Positions 1 through 11,496 of a stretch of 64,000 nucleotides of DNA are shown here, in pieces; within the stretch, counting starts at the first letter, position 1, and every line of letters begins with the position of its first letter. The DNA comes from Anomaloglossus baeobatrachus. Lineage: Eukaryota; Chordata; Amphibia; Anura; Aromobatidae. The DNA lies in assembly GCF_048569485.1 (NCBI RefSeq), contig NC_134358.1, forward strand, positions 238,291,404 to 238,355,403, written 5' to 3'. The position numbers and the translations under genes were made by a program. A model generated the notes under the pieces. The model was not told the DNA's origin. It saw only the letters and a program-made list of their open reading frames with translations, and did not search any database.

Positions 1-1310
1 CATCTTGCAGTGCACCTCATGTTTATTTTTCCATCTGTCCTGATTTTTTGGCGGTTGGTGGCTGTTCACACTTGCCATCCAACCCCGTCCACTGGCTATT
101 TATTCTAAGCAGCATGTGCTCGGGCCTGTCCCGCCCACAACCATGAATCAGTCATGGAGACGGTGACTGAAAAGCACAAGGTACGTGCTGTGCAGTCCTA
201 ATTTTGCATATGTGAGGCCACATGGCACACTTTAAATAAAAATATTTTAGTGTTAGGACTGCCCCAGGAGATTTGCCGTGACGTTGGCGGGGTGGCTCGA
301 AAAATTGCAATTTTTTGCCAAAAATCTCATTTTTTCAATAGTACAGTTTGGAATGTTGGTACTGTGCACAGTTTGCAATACATAATATTTTTGAGTGGAG
401 GTTGTTTTTATGCTGTTTTTTTCTTGTTATATAGGGTCCCAGTTGGTTCTCATCTTGCAGTGCACCTCATGTTTATTTTTCCATCTGTCCTGATTTTTTG
501 GCGGTTGGTGGCTGTTCACACTTGCCATCCAACCCCGTCCACTGGCTATTTATTCTAAGCAGCATGTGCTCGGGCCTGTCCCGCCCACAACCATGAATCA
601 GTCATGGAGACGGTGACTGAAAAGCACAAGGTACGTGCTGTGCAGTCCTAATTTTGCATATGTGAGGCCACATGGCACACTTTAAATAAAAATATTTTAG
701 TGTTAGGACTGCCCCAGGAGATTTGCCGTGACGTTGGCGGGGTGGCTCGAAAAATTGCAATTTTTTGCCAAAAATCTCATTTTTTCAATAGTACAGTTTG
801 GAATGTTGGTACTGTGCACAGTTTGCAATACATAATATTTTTGAGTGGAGGTTGTTTTTATGCTGTTTTTTTCTTGTTATATAGGGTCCCAGTTGGTTCT
901 CATCTTGCAGTGCACCTCATGTTTATTTTTCCATCTGTCCTGATTTTTTGGCGGTTGGTGGCTGTTCACACTTGCCATCCAACCCCGTCCACTGGCTATT
1001 TATTCTAAGCAGCATGTGCTCGGGCCTGTCCCGCCCACAACCATGAATCAGTCATGGAGACGGTGACTGAAAAGCACAAGGTACGTGCTGTGCAGTCCTA
1101 ATTTTGCATATGTGAGGCCACATGGCACACTTTAAATAAAAATATTTTAGTGTTAGGACTGCCCCAGGAGATTTGCCGTGACGTTGGCGGGGTGGCTCGA
1201 AAAATTGCAATTTTTTGCCAAAAATCTCATTTTTTCAATAGTACAGTTTGGAATGTTGGTACTGTGCACAGTTTGCAATACATAATATTTTTGAGTGGAG
1301 GTTGTCTTTA
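1..1310. repeat. 450-bp tandem repeat (satellite-like), about 2.9 copies
   Basis: The sequence starting at 1 recurs at 451 and again at 901, so the period is exactly 450 bp. The copies look identical by eye. The array enters from the left edge and stops near 1310, where the third copy diverges into unique sequence. Each full copy carries the same 102-codon open frame, which is best read as a by-product of the repeat and not as a gene. I do not recognise the satellite family. The lack of differences suggests recent amplification, ongoing homogenisation, or an assembly effect at the window edge. Confidence 0.95.
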
Positions 1311-1821
1311 AGAAGGCAACAAGGATTTTTGGTTAGCTTAGATGTTCCTACCTGGGATGTAGGGTGTGGTGGTGTGTGACCTGTGTCCCCTGGCTTGCCC
1401 AGGGCGACACAATAACATCTATATTCAACTTTGGCACCATGTCGACACTGGCTCCCTCGGCGGTCACGTGATACTGTTATATGCCACGTGAGCTCTGCAG
1501 CCCATCAACATCTGCTCCACTCCCCCCTCCTTCAGACAAATTTGATATCTGGAGGAAGTGAGCTCTACCTGCTCTCAGACTTGCTTCAGTTGTCAGATTT
1601 CTATAAAGGAGGGGTGTGAAGCAGGCGTTGATGGCTGCAGGGCTCATCTAGAAGATTCAGTGTCACCACTGCTGGAAAGGCTCCTCACTGGAGGGGAGTA
1701 TAGCTTTTAGTTTTTGGTTGGTCGGAGGGGGGATGCTGTATTCATAGCGATTTAAAGAGGGATTGTCAGAGTAGTGGTTTAGAGAAGGAACATGTGTAGT
1801 TACACCTTAGATTTGTATCTA
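1311..1821. other. No recognised feature
   Basis: Unique-looking sequence between the satellite and the first TIR element. It holds a 62-codon open frame (1431-1619) without similarity that I recognise and no splice-like boundaries. Confidence 0.5.
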
Positions 1822-1824
1822 TAA

Positions 1825-2288
1825 GGCCTAAGCCACACGGCGAGAAAAACAGTGCGAGTGGAGTGCGATAAAACATCGCATTCCCCTCGGACCAATTCTA
1901 GCCTGTGTGTCAGCACACATGAGCGATTATTTTCTCAGCCCTAATCGGACTGAGAAAACAATCGCAGCATGCTGCGATTGTAAGCCGAGTCTCTTTCTCT
2001 CGCACCCATTCAAGTGAATGGGGCGAGAGAAAAATCGCACTGCACTCGCGGTACACCGATGTACTGCCAGTGCAGTGCGAGAATGGCAATAGCCGGCTAC
2101 GCAGTAGAGAGGGAGAGAAATCCCTCCCTCCCCTCCTGAGTGCCGGCCCGCCCCCCGCAGCTGAGGTCTGCTCGCACGAACGGACCTAAGTTGCAAGGAC
2201 ACACGCATGACACTCGGCTCTGCTGTACTGCCAGCACGAGTCGAGTGTCATGCAAGTTGATCGCAGTAGTGCCCGTGTGGCCCCAGCC
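1825..2288. mobile_element. Small TIR element (MITE), TAA duplication, PIF/Harbinger-like
   Basis: The ends are imperfect inverted repeats, GGCCTAAGCCACACGG on the left against GGCTGGGGCCACACGG read inward from the right. A TAA lies directly outside both ends (1822-1824 and 2289-2291). The 464-bp interior has no transposase frame and contains internal inverted pieces rich in CGAG and GCGA words. Three-base TWA duplications are typical of PIF/Harbinger, which is the basis for the class; no coding part confirms it. Confidence 0.75.
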
Positions 2289-2582
2289 TAATAGTGTCCC
2301 ATGCCATTTGGCCAGTGGTGGGAATGTAGGGCTTCAGTAGTAGATGCTCATGTTCGTAGTTGGAACTGGTCTTTTTTCCCCCCCAGAGTGGATGAGGAGT
2401 AAAGAAGCCAAGAGGGGAAAATGTGGCTCCTCAGGTAAAATATTTTTCAGATTTATACAGTACAAAGTTACTTTTATTCACCTTCACTATTAGTTGGTAT
2501 AAAGTTTCAGGTGTATGAGGAAGGAAAAAAAAAAAAATAATGAAACGAAACCTCTTCAAGCCTCACACGCTAAGCTGCCTTA

Positions 2583-3087
2583 GGCCTCCTTCACACGTCC
2601 GTGTCTCCGGTACGCGTTTGGTCAGTTTCCTCACGTGCCGGAGACACAGGCACACGTAGACCCATTAAAATCAATGGGTCTGCGCACACGTGCGTGTTTT
2701 GCCATGGACACAGTGTACGTGTGGAGCATACGTGTGCCCACATGTAAACATGTCCGTTTTTCTCCAGCATCACGGGTGTCACATGGACCGCACGGATGTG
2801 ATCCGTGTGACACGCACCAGAGAAAACACACCTGTCTGAAATAAAAATAATTTCTATACTCACCTTCTCCAGCTCTGCTGTCTCTGCCGCTGCTGTCCTC
2901 CTCCTGCGGGGAGTTGGCAGGACCAGAGATCAGCACCACGGACAGCAACGCCAGGGACAGGTGAGTAGAAAGTTCCCGTTCTCCGTGTGTTATAACGGAT
3001 AAACACACGGAGCACACGTGTGCCATAAATACGGCACACTGAGGACAATACGCACCTTTGACACGACCGTGACGTGTGAAAGAGGCC
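2583..3087. mobile_element. Small TIR element (MITE), TTA duplication
   Basis: Ends read GGCCTCCTTCACACGTC on the left and, inward from the right, GGCCTCTTTCACACGTCAC. TTA flanks both ends (2580-2582 and 3088-3090). It is 505 bp long and non-coding. The element at 56023-62712 has closely similar ends and interior, so this is a family with at least two members in the window. PIF/Harbinger-like by the duplication length, which is inference. Confidence 0.78.
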
Positions 3088-3090
3088 TTA

Positions 3091-3375
3091 GTAATAGTAC
3101 TAGGTGGTTAGGATACAGCCTCAGTATTAATGTACATGTTCATAGAATGCAGCAATGACTGAAGTTCCAATTCAAATCTTTTAATTCAAAAACTCGAAGT
3201 TCAAGTTGTGTTTACCTTATTATTCCCCATGTAGAATGAAATACTCTGGCTGCACACATTGAAATCAATCCAAAAGTGTTCAAGTTTATCATCCTGAGGT
3301 TTTGTCAGCTAAAAGAGAAAAAAAATAGCATTCAAGTGGTAATATTTAGAATACGGATAACAACAACAACCAGTA
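3091..3375. other. No recognised feature
   Basis: AT-rich stretch with nothing recognised, immediately upstream of the PLE relic. Confidence 0.4.
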
Positions 3376-3818
3376 AGGAATTTTTAATGCAAGCAGAAAT
3401 TATCTGGTTCGATCGATATGTTGATGATATTTTGCTCATTTGGACAGGTGATGTGATGGCAGTGCCTTATTTCTTTATCTAAAATTTACATTTTTAGGTC
3501 TTGACAAGTAATAAAATCAATTGTTCCATGTACTATAAACCCATCAGTGATAACACATTATATGCTGAACGTGGTCATCCTGTTCATACAATGAATCTGC
3601 CCTGATGGGGGAAAAAAAAAAACAAAAAAAAAAAAAAAAAAAAACTTTGATTGAAAATTAATCTATAAAAACAAAAGAAGCTGCAACTTATGGGATACGT
3701 ATATATTGGCAAATCATTCAGAAAAATAAAAAAAAAAATCTTCAGAAATCATGTGTTGCAACCATAATGGTAAAACTAATTCTAACAATATATTTAAAAA
3801 AGTTTAGTACTCCATATA

Positions 3819-5380
3819 CAGTGGGTACAGAAAGTATTCAGACCCCTTTAAATTTTTCACACTGTTTCATTGCAGCCATTTGGTAAATTCAAAATAAGTT
3901 AATTTTTTTCTCATTAATGTACACTCTGCACCCCATCTTGACAGACAAAAAAAAAATAAAAAATCACCTGGTCAGTATTCAGACCCTTTGCTCAGTATTG
4001 AGTAGAAGCACCCTTTTGAGCTAGTATAGCCAGGAGTCTTCTTGAGAATGACGCAACAAGTTTTTCACACCTGGATTTGGGGATCCTCTGCCATTCTTCC
4101 TTGCAGATCCTCTCCAGTTCCGTCAGGTTGGATGGTGAACTTTGGTGGACAGCCGTATTCAGGTCTATCCAGAGATGCTTAATTGGGTTTAGGTCAGGGC
4201 TCTGGCTAGGCCAGTCAAGAATGGTCACAGTTGTTCTCAAGCCACTCCTTTGTTATTTTAGCTGTGTGCTTAGGGTTAGTGTCTTGTTGGAAGGTGAACT
4301 TTCGACCAAGTCTGAGGTCCAGAGCACTCTGGAAGAGGTTTTCTTCCAGGATACCTTTGTACTTGGCTACATTCAGCTTTCCTTCAATTGCAACCAGTTG
4401 TCCTATCCCTGCAGCTGAAAAACACCCCCATAGCATGATGCTGCCACCACCATGTTTCACTGTTGGGATTGTATTGGGCAGGTGATTAGCAGTACCTGGT
4501 TTTATCCACACATACCGCTTAGAATTATCACCAAAAAGTTCTATATTCGTTTCATCAAACTAAAGAATCTTAATTCTCAGTCTGGGAGTCCTTCATGTGT
4601 TTTGTTTTGGGTTTTTTTTTTGCAAACTCTGTGCATGCTTTAATATGTCTTGCACTGAGGAGAAGCTTCTGTCGGGCCACTCTGCCATAAAATGCCCAAC
4701 TGGTGGAGGGCTGCAGTGATAGAAGAAAAAGTTCCAAAAAGTCAACAATCGCCCTACTGCTTCTCTGGAGCACAGCCAGTGTGATTTTGGGGGTTCTTGT
4801 ATACCTCTCACCAAGGCGTTTCTCCCAAAATTGCTCAGTTTGGCTGGATGGCCAGGTCTAGGAAGAGTTCTAGTGGTCCCAAACTTCTTCCATTTAAGGA
4901 TTATTGAGGCCACTGTGCTCTTAGGAACCTTGAGTACTGCAAAAATTCTTTTGTAACCTTGGCCAGATGTGTCTTGCCACAATTCTGTCTCCGAGCTCCT
5001 TGGGCAGTTCCTTTGACCTCATGATTCTCATTTGGTCTGACATGCGGTGAGGTCTTATATAAACAGGTGTGTGCATTTCCAAACCAAGTCCTATCAGTTT
5101 AATTAAACACAGCTGGAATTCCAATGAAGGAGTAGAACCATCTCGAGGAGGATCACAAGGAAATGGATAGCATCTGACTTAAATATGAGTGTCTGAGGAA
5201 AGGATCTAAATAATAATGACCATGTGATATTTCAGGTTTTCTTGTTTAATAAATTTGCAAAAATATCTACATTTGGTTTTTCTGTGAAGATTGGGGATGG
5301 GGTGCAGAGTGTACATTAATAAGAAAAAGAAAAAAAACCACAACTTTTGAATTTACTGAATACTTTCCGTACCCAATGTA
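3819..5380 (-). mobile_element. Tc1-like DNA transposon with long inverted repeats
   Basis: The outer ends are CAGTGGGTACAGAAAGTATT on the left and its near complement on the right, with TA duplications at 3817-3818 and 5381-5382. The inverted repeats extend inward about 130 bp or more to a shared GGGGTGCAGAGTGTACATTA block, the arrangement seen in IR/DR-type Tc1 elements. Total length 1562 bp, close to the 1.6 kb usual for the family. The transposase region is on the minus strand and is decayed. It landed inside an older PLE relic. Confidence 0.93.
3992..5024 (-). pseudogene. Tc1-like transposase pseudogene
   Basis: This is the relic of a transposase that cut and pasted its element at TA sites. 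Pieces in order on the minus strand are an N-terminal helix-turn-helix region beginning MRSKELPKELGDRIVARH, a second DNA-binding part with GQGYKRIFAVLKVPKSTVAS, then the catalytic domain with [30 protein letters not shown] and WPSQSPDLNPI. The family uses a DDE triad. Here the last acid, normally the E of the SPDLNPIEHLW block, reads K (PIKHLW), so catalysis would be lost even apart from the frame breaks: the pieces sit in different frames at 5124-4921, 4982-4593, 4511-4215 and 4240-3992. An intact protein would be about 340 residues. Confidence 0.9.
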
Positions 5381-5892
5381 GTTCACAATACAACAGCATT
5401 AAACAAAATTATCTCCACATATATTCCTGTTCTATTCTAGGATATTTTTAATACTATTTATTCCAATGACTCTAGATGTGTGTATGTATCAGATAACCAG
5501 GTATAATTGTTACTTTGTATATGTTAAAAGGTTTCTTTAGGTAAGCCGGCCAAAAGTACAATACATGCAAATATACCAGAAAGATACATTAAAAAAAAAA
5601 AAGACAATATATGGACTATTATGTAATTTATTAATAAATTTAACACAATGTATTGTAAGCAAAATTAGTAATAGGAAATAAATAGGATTTCAGAACAAAT
5701 ACAACACATTAATAACAGAACAGAATATTCTGGTGCGGTTAAGCACTTTGTGAAAGCACACAATGGAGAAATTAATGGTTTCTTCTTTTTTGGTATTCAA
5801 CACTTAATCCAATAGCAAGGAGGAAGAGACAAGGAAAAAAAAGCTGTTTTTAAGAAGCTTTGGGATCATATTAGATATCAAAATGTTTTTAA

Positions 5893-7830
5893 CCCCTTCC
5901 CCCCGGATGATTTTTGCTTTTTCGTTTTTCCTTCCCTTTTTCCAAGAGTCATACCCTTTTTATTTTTCTGGCAATATAGCCATGAGAGGGCTCGTTTCAC
6001 TTTTGAATGACACCATTCATTGTGCCCCATGTTGTACTGCAAAACGGGAAGTGCAGTGAAATTGCAGAAAAGGGCAATTGCAAGATTGTGTTTTAGATTT
6101 TATTTTACCATGTTCACTATATGGTAAAACTGATCTGGCATTAGGATTCCCCAGGTCAGTACAGGTTTGTTGATACCAAACATGTATAGATTTACCTTTA
6201 GTTATATGGGGAAAAATAAATAAATATTAGAATGTCAAAAAAAGGATTTCATCATCATTTTCCAAGACCTGTTGTGATCTCATATTTCAGGATCTGTGGG
6301 TCAGTAATGGCTTATTTTTTGCGTCTTGAGCTGCTGTTTTTAATTATACAATTTTGTGTAGATGTGATGTTTTGATCGCCTGTTATTGCATTTTAATGCA
6401 ATGTTGTCTCAACAAAAAAAAACAAAACAACTAAGGCTGGTTTCACACTACGTTTATTTAACATCCGTCCTTAACGTTATTTTAGCGGAAATACGGATCC
6501 TGCTTTTACAGCAAATAACGTATGCAAATGCATCTGTTATTTTGCAGGATCCTGCACTGGATGTTTAGGGGCGGGCATTGGAGTCATGTGATCGGGAGTG
6601 AGGGAAACTAGACTGGGAGCCGGCTTCTGACAGCTGCAGACACTGGTAACCAAGGTAAACATCGGGCTTGGATACCCGATATTTATCTTGGTTACGAGTG
6701 TCTGCAGCTGCTAGGAGCCGGGCTGCCTGCACACGTAACCAACGTAAACATCGGGTAACTAAGAGAAGTGGTTACGCGATATTTACCTTGGTTACGAGTG
6801 TCCGCAGCTCTCAGGTGGGAGAGAGAGGAAGGGGGGAAAGACATAGATAGAGAGAGAGAGGGTGAGGGAGGGAGGAGGAGAGAGACAGATCACGCGAGAC
6901 TGGTTCTGGGCATGCTCAGTACTTTCTGGGCATGCTCAGTACAAAAGCAGGATCCTGTCTATCAGCACGCCAGCGTTCACCTGCGTTCGCGTGCTGTTTA
7001 GTCAGGATCCGGTGACTTGCAGTATTTTGACGCAGCTCAAAAACGCTACAAGTAGCGTTTTTGAAACATGTTAAAAAACTGCAAGTCACCGGATCCGCAC
7101 TATAACGCACGCAAACGCAGGTGAACGCATGTTAACGCGAGTCCATTGCAAATGCATTGAAATGAAAACGCATTTGCACTGGATCCGTACTTCCGCTAAA
7201 ATAACGTTTTCAACTGATGTTAAAAAGACGTAGTGTGAAACCAGCCTAAAATCTTTATGCCGGTTACCGTTCAGATTAATTAATTTTATAGATTGATAGA
7301 ACAGGAATTTCTGCGATACCATATAGGTGTATTTTTTATATTATTATGGTTTTATTTTCAATGGGGCAAAAAGGGAGGCAATTTGATCTTGGGGTTGTTT
7401 GTTTTTTTTATTGATATTACTAATCCCCTTTGGGGACTTGAAACCTGCACCTTCCTATCGCGTCTGCTGTTCCGAGCGATGCTTTAGCATCCCCCTGAAT
7501 CACAGAAATGCTGATCTGTGAATGCTGGAGCTCTGCCAGGAAGCACGTCATGACAGCGACAGGGGTCATCATCTGACCCCAACCCTGTCATAACCAGTGA
7601 TCACTTCACAGAGCCACCTATTGTAGTGGGGAATGGCATGATCCCTGCCATTGCGTGTTAGATCGCACTGTCAGTTAAGACAGCACAATTTAACTAGTCT
7701 CTGATCCACTTGCACCCGTTAGCTGCACGTTGGCTGATCTGATCAGCCAACATGTGCAGGTTATAATGTGAGCCTGCATTAAAAGGACAGCCACGACCCA
7801 TGACCTATAGGCCTTTGAACAACCCCATTA
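5893..7830. repeat. TTAACCCC-type interspersed repeat, interrupted by a TIR element
   Basis: Begins near TTTTAACCCCTTCC and runs through blocks that recur elsewhere in the window, such as the CAGGATCTG...CAGTAATGGCTTATTTTT block and TTTTGATCGCCTG...TGCATTTTAAT, both also at 48165-48945, and a block around 6100-6200 that is the reverse complement of about 39190-39300. The copy is split by the TIR element at 6435-7246. The TTAA start would fit a piggyBac- or Kolobok-type target site, but no transposase is visible and the class is open. Confidence 0.55.
6435..7246. mobile_element. TIR element (MITE-like), perfect ends, TAA duplication
   Basis: Both ends carry GGCTGGTTTCACACTACGT as a perfect inverted repeat, with TAA outside each (6432-6434 and 7247-7249). 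The 812-bp interior is non-coding and symmetrical in places (GCAAATGC and GATCCTG words on both sides) with a GA-rich tract near 6830-6895. Insertion was into the TTAACCCC-type repeat. PIF/Harbinger-like by the duplication. Confidence 0.85.
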
Positions 7831-8552
7831 ATACAATTTGCCACTATAGAAAATAAAGCAGCAAACTTTGTAAATCAAATTGTGTCAAAATGTTTGACCA
7901 TTACTGTAGTAATAGATTTAGCTTTTTATTTTTTTAATGCTGACAGTACCACTATTACATGTTGGTGTAGGGAACTCCATAGTTTGGCTGTTGAAATGTT
8001 TGCTGTGGCCGCTAGATGGCACTATTGAAGCAGCTACACAAGAGGTATCTGTTATACTGGTGACCGAATGCAAGAAGTGATGGGCTTGTGCTAACCCTGC
8101 CCAAAAAAAAAAAAAAAGACATTCGTGGGCCAGGCTTAAATTTCCCTAAATTTTGTGAATTAAAATGCTACTCCCTATATCTGTGCAATAGTAAGGCCAC
8201 CAGTAAGAACAGGCTTGTCTACTTATGAATATTTAGGAACACTTACGATACATTAAAGAGTAAAAAAAAGGAAGATTAGGGAGTTTAAAATGTGGTTCAG
8301 TTTTAAAAACGAATTATATATATATAACACTGTCCCCATTGGAGCTCACAATCTAAATTCCCTATCAGTATAACAGAAAGGTCACCAATTTTCTAGGCCA
8401 GAAAAAACTTTTCAAATCATAAGCAAGTATTTATTCTAAAACCAAGAATTGTTAAACCAGGCTACATAATCTGGTTCTAAATCCCTCCGATTTGTCCATT
8501 AAAATCACTTTATAATACTCACGTGAGGGGCGGTGCGGTGCAGACTGGTTGG
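7831..8552. other. No recognised feature
   Basis: AT-rich intergenic or intronic sequence. A short block at about 8330-8375 (CACTGTCCCC...AATTCCCTATCAGT) looks like a fragment of a dispersed repeat; no coding signal seen. Confidence 0.4.
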
Positions 8553-8926
8553 ATGGGTGTCTCCGTTCTCTGGTATCGGCACCTCCTCTTTTGGCAATCT
8601 TTGTCCTCCTTCTGGGACTAGAGACTAAGCTGAGGTTGCTGGCAGGTTAAAGGCCTGGGTTCATGACGCGTTTTAAGTTATGCACACTAGCCAGCATTGA
8701 GTTCCCGCACAGGTGCACTACAATACTTTGATCGGCTCTGCTCAGGGCAGATCAAAGTGCACCTGCGCAGGAACTCAATGCCGGGTAGTGTGCATGACTT
8801 CAGAAGAGTCATGCACCCAGGCTTTAGAAGGAGGACAAAGATGGCCAAAAGAGGAGGTGCCTGTACTGAAGAACGGAGACACCCATTCCTTTAACCTGCC
8901 AGCAACCTCAGCTTAGTCTTTAGCGG
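8553..8926. repeat. Foldback (nested inverted repeats)
   Basis: GGGTGTCTCCGTTCTCTGGT and the following CACCTCCTCTTTTGGC block on the left recur in reverse complement at about 8826-8886. A second inverted pair is the CTAAGCTGAGGTTGCTGGCA block at 8626 and its complement at about 8890-8920. A third lies around AGTTCCCGCACAGGTGCAC and GTGCACCTGCGCAGGAACT near 8700-8775. The whole could fold on itself. Family unknown; no coding capacity. Confidence 0.8.
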
Positions 8927-9290
8927 TCTATTAATGAGAAAGATCTATGCAGCCGCTTGGTTATCGCAATGATATGAGCACAGTGCTTAGAAATGCTCTA
9001 GCCTATGATTTAAGGAAAACAAGGGAAACACTAAAATTGAATATGGCAAAAAAAAACAAAAAAAAAACAAAAACACTTACCTCACCAATATCTGTGGATA
9101 CGCTAATGCATGGAAATGAATGGACCCTGCAACACAAGATATTTTGATGATCAAAAAACAAGCATTACAGTTCAGAGTAATTCATATTACATACTTGTCA
9201 TCAGTAGATTGCTGTCAAGGGTACATGAACCGGTCATCAGCCAATATACAAGTACAGTTACCAAGTGCTATTGGGTGTATAGTTAATGTG
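8927..9290. other. No recognised feature
   Basis: A-rich tracts near 9050-9080 and otherwise plain sequence up to the LTR-like unit. Confidence 0.4.
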
Positions 9291-9294
9291 GAGA

Positions 9295-10663
9295 TGTGAC
9301 GCCCCTGGACTATCAAGTCGTCACAGGGTACTGCACGCTCTTCCCCTTAGTGGAGTATTCAAATCCCTCATGGTTCTGGGTCCCCATCTTATAGTGCTGT
9401 CTCAAACAGCAAATCAAATCCTATGAACACCCTGCACCACACCCACCAGACACCAGTGAGCGGCTTGAGCGGAATAGGGTCACCCACCTAGAAGTCAGGA
9501 TGGGAGGGTCAGAAGAGTGTCAGTGAAGTGAAGGGGAGTGAAGTGAAGGGGAGTGAAGTGAAGGGGAGTGAAGTGAAGGGGAGTGAAGTGAAGGGGAGTG
9601 AAGTGAAGGGGAGTGAAGTGAAGGGGAGTGAAGTGAAGGGGAGTGAAGTGAAGGGGAGTGAAGTGAAGGGGAGTGAAGTGAAGGGGAGTGAAGTGAAGGG
9701 GAGTGAAGTGAAGGGGAGTGAAGTGAAGGGGAGTGAAGTGAAGGGGAGTGAAGTGAAGGGGAGTGAAGTGAAGGGGAGTGAAGTGAAGGGGAGGAAGCAG
9801 GGAGCAGTGGCTCCCGAAAGTAGCTGTCTAGGTTACAGGCTGTGTCTGGGCCTAGAGGAGTCAGACCCCCGGTCGCAGGGAATTGAGGCGAGGTGCCTAG
9901 GACCTGTCAAGAGGACAGTCAGAAACCTGGTCCTATCTCCGGTCCGGAACTGAAGGCACTGCGGGGTACACGGACCCTAGGTCGGGGAGAAGCTTCAGGC
10001 AACCCGGCAATTAACCTGCGGAGAGCGGTGCCTTTATGGACTGTTCCTACTAGCTCCAGAATCGGGGCACTAGCGCAACGAGGGGGATATGGCCTTCCAC
10101 ATACGCAGCCCACAAGATCCCAAACTTGAGCCCTGAGAGCAGGCTCCCCACACTTAGCGACAGTGGGGAGCTGGGCCCAGCAAGTTCTAAACTACCGGGC
10201 CACTTCAGTAAAATCTCAACTTTGTGCTAGGAGGAAGGTCACAGAACACCAAGCAGCACTGTAGGTGACGGGACCCGGACGAGCTTTCCGAGAGAGCAGC
10301 GGCACCTAGAGACTTTGTTTACCCGGTTGTCAGCATCTGCCTACTGGCTGAGTGAGTACATGAGCGATCTCCCAGTCACGGCACCCAGTATCATCCTCCA
10401 GAGCCCCGGGGCATACCCCTACCCGTGGAGGACAATAACACCTTGCTGCCCTAATCCATCGCCCCGGGTAGTCTCAACAATGGCAGCGGCGGTACTCCCA
10501 ATTACCGCATACCAAGGGTGGCGTGACGAACTATCATCCCCCTGTAAATATCCCCTTTCATTTTAGAGTGTGGCCCCTAAGCTCCTGGGTCCGGAGACCC
10601 TCGAGCCACGAACGGACATTGCCCACGGAACCGAGCGGTTCGATCCGCTGCTGAGGCGGCACA
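9295..10663. mobile_element. Solo-LTR-like unit with TG...CA ends and a 4-bp duplication
   Basis: Starts TGTGACGCCCC and ends GGCGGCACA, with GAGA directly outside each end (9291-9294 and 10664-10667). TG...CA ends and a short duplication are the signature of an LTR left after recombination of a retroelement. It is 1369 bp, long for a solo LTR, partly because of the minisatellite it holds. No internal coding region is attached. It is a fossil; the family (Gypsy or retrovirus-like) cannot be told. A 4-bp duplication alone could arise by chance, so the boundaries are moderate in certainty. Confidence 0.55.
9523..9792. repeat. 15-bp minisatellite, 18 units
   Basis: The unit GTGAAGTGAAGGGGA is repeated 18 times without visible change. 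It gives an open frame repeating the five residues KGSEV, which is a consequence of the period being a multiple of three and not evidence of a gene. It sits inside the LTR-like unit. Confidence 0.97.
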
Positions 10664-10679
10664 GAGACCGATGAGTAAG

Positions 10680-11230
10680 AAGAATTAAAATCAGATGAAA
10701 AATTAGAAGGGTGAACAGGGAAGAGTTAGATTGGTTAAGTGAGGTGATGTGCTTTAAAAACCATATCTCTTTAGACAAGCCTGCTTCAAAAAGTGGGGGC
10801 TAGGTATTATCCGGATAGTCAGGGGTTGTGCATTACAGAAAACAAGCAGCACAAGAGAAGTCTTTGAGACGGAAATGGGAGATTCAGATTATGGAGGATG
10901 TTATTCTTAGCTCAGTTGCAGAACGATGGTGGTGCAGAACTATGGACAGCTATGTGGGTGAGTGAGAAGTTTGTACTGTATTCTGCTGTGGATGGGTAAC
11001 CAGAGCAATGACTGGCACAATATGGAGGCATCGGTGTTGTGGCTAGACTGAAATTCGACCCTTGCTGCCACTTTCAGGACAGACTGGAGTGAGAAAGATT
11101 GGTAAAAAGGGTAACTGATCAGTAGAAAGTTGCAGTAGACCAGATAAGAATAAATAAGAGCAATTAATATTTTTTACAGTTTCAAAGAGGTGAGAAAAAG
11201 TCAGAATTTTGAGATGTTTTAAGATTCAGT
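10680..11230 (+). repeat. Dispersed repeat shared with 42190-42650
   Basis: Blocks such as GGATGGGTAACCAG(A)GCAATGACTGGCAC, TGGAGGCATC(G/T)GTGT and GAGACGGAAATGGGAGATTCA recur in the same order and strand at 42190-42650. This order and spacing suggests two copies of one retroposed 3' region, perhaps LINE-derived. Class not established. Confidence 0.65.
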
Positions 11231-11493
11231 GAAATAGTTCTACACGGCACTTCCGGAAATGATGCACAAGTAGGATCCAAAACCCATCTTAAGCAAATGC
11301 AGAAACTTGGCACTCAGGATTAATGCTGAACAGTATTTTTTAGTGTAGATTTTAGGACCATTAACTTATAGGACCAGCACAAGCATAGACGTTTCAGTCA
11401 TAGAAAAAAAAAAAAAAAAAACGACCTTTATCAGTGTGCATTGATAAGGTCCTCAGGTAGGTGTAGTAGTGTGGCGAGCAGCGCTGCAGGGTA
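11231..11493. other. No recognised feature
   Basis: Plain sequence with an A-tract near 11403-11420. Confidence 0.4.
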
Positions 11494-11496
11494 TAA

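Larger units (their letters stand above)
3376..5890 (+). mobile_element. Penelope-like element relic, split by a Tc1-like insertion
   Basis: The left part (about 3400-3610) encodes a reverse-transcriptase catalytic region with the words RYVDDILLIWTGD, SMYYKP and ERGHPVHTMN, which fit the YxDD motif and following region of Penelope-like elements. After the Tc1-like insertion at 3819-5380 the relic resumes; 5730-5880 encodes KHFVKAHNGEINGFFFFGIQ, matching the C-terminal part of the PLE GIY-YIG endonuclease region. The order RT then endonuclease on the plus strand is as expected. It is decayed and cannot make protein. PLEs use the GIY-YIG nuclease for target-primed integration. The upstream part of the RT is missing. 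Confidence 0.75.

Noticed and set aside
250-1008. Two identical 102-codon open frames
   Set aside because: They are the same frame in successive copies of the 450-bp tandem repeat; no start context, splice sites or known similarity.
9523-9792. Possible CRISPR array
   Set aside because: The units are directly adjacent and identical, with no spacers, and the context is eukaryotic.
9528-9953. 141-codon frame with repeated KGSEV
   Set aside because: Produced by an 18-unit 15-bp minisatellite; the length is due to the period being divisible by three.
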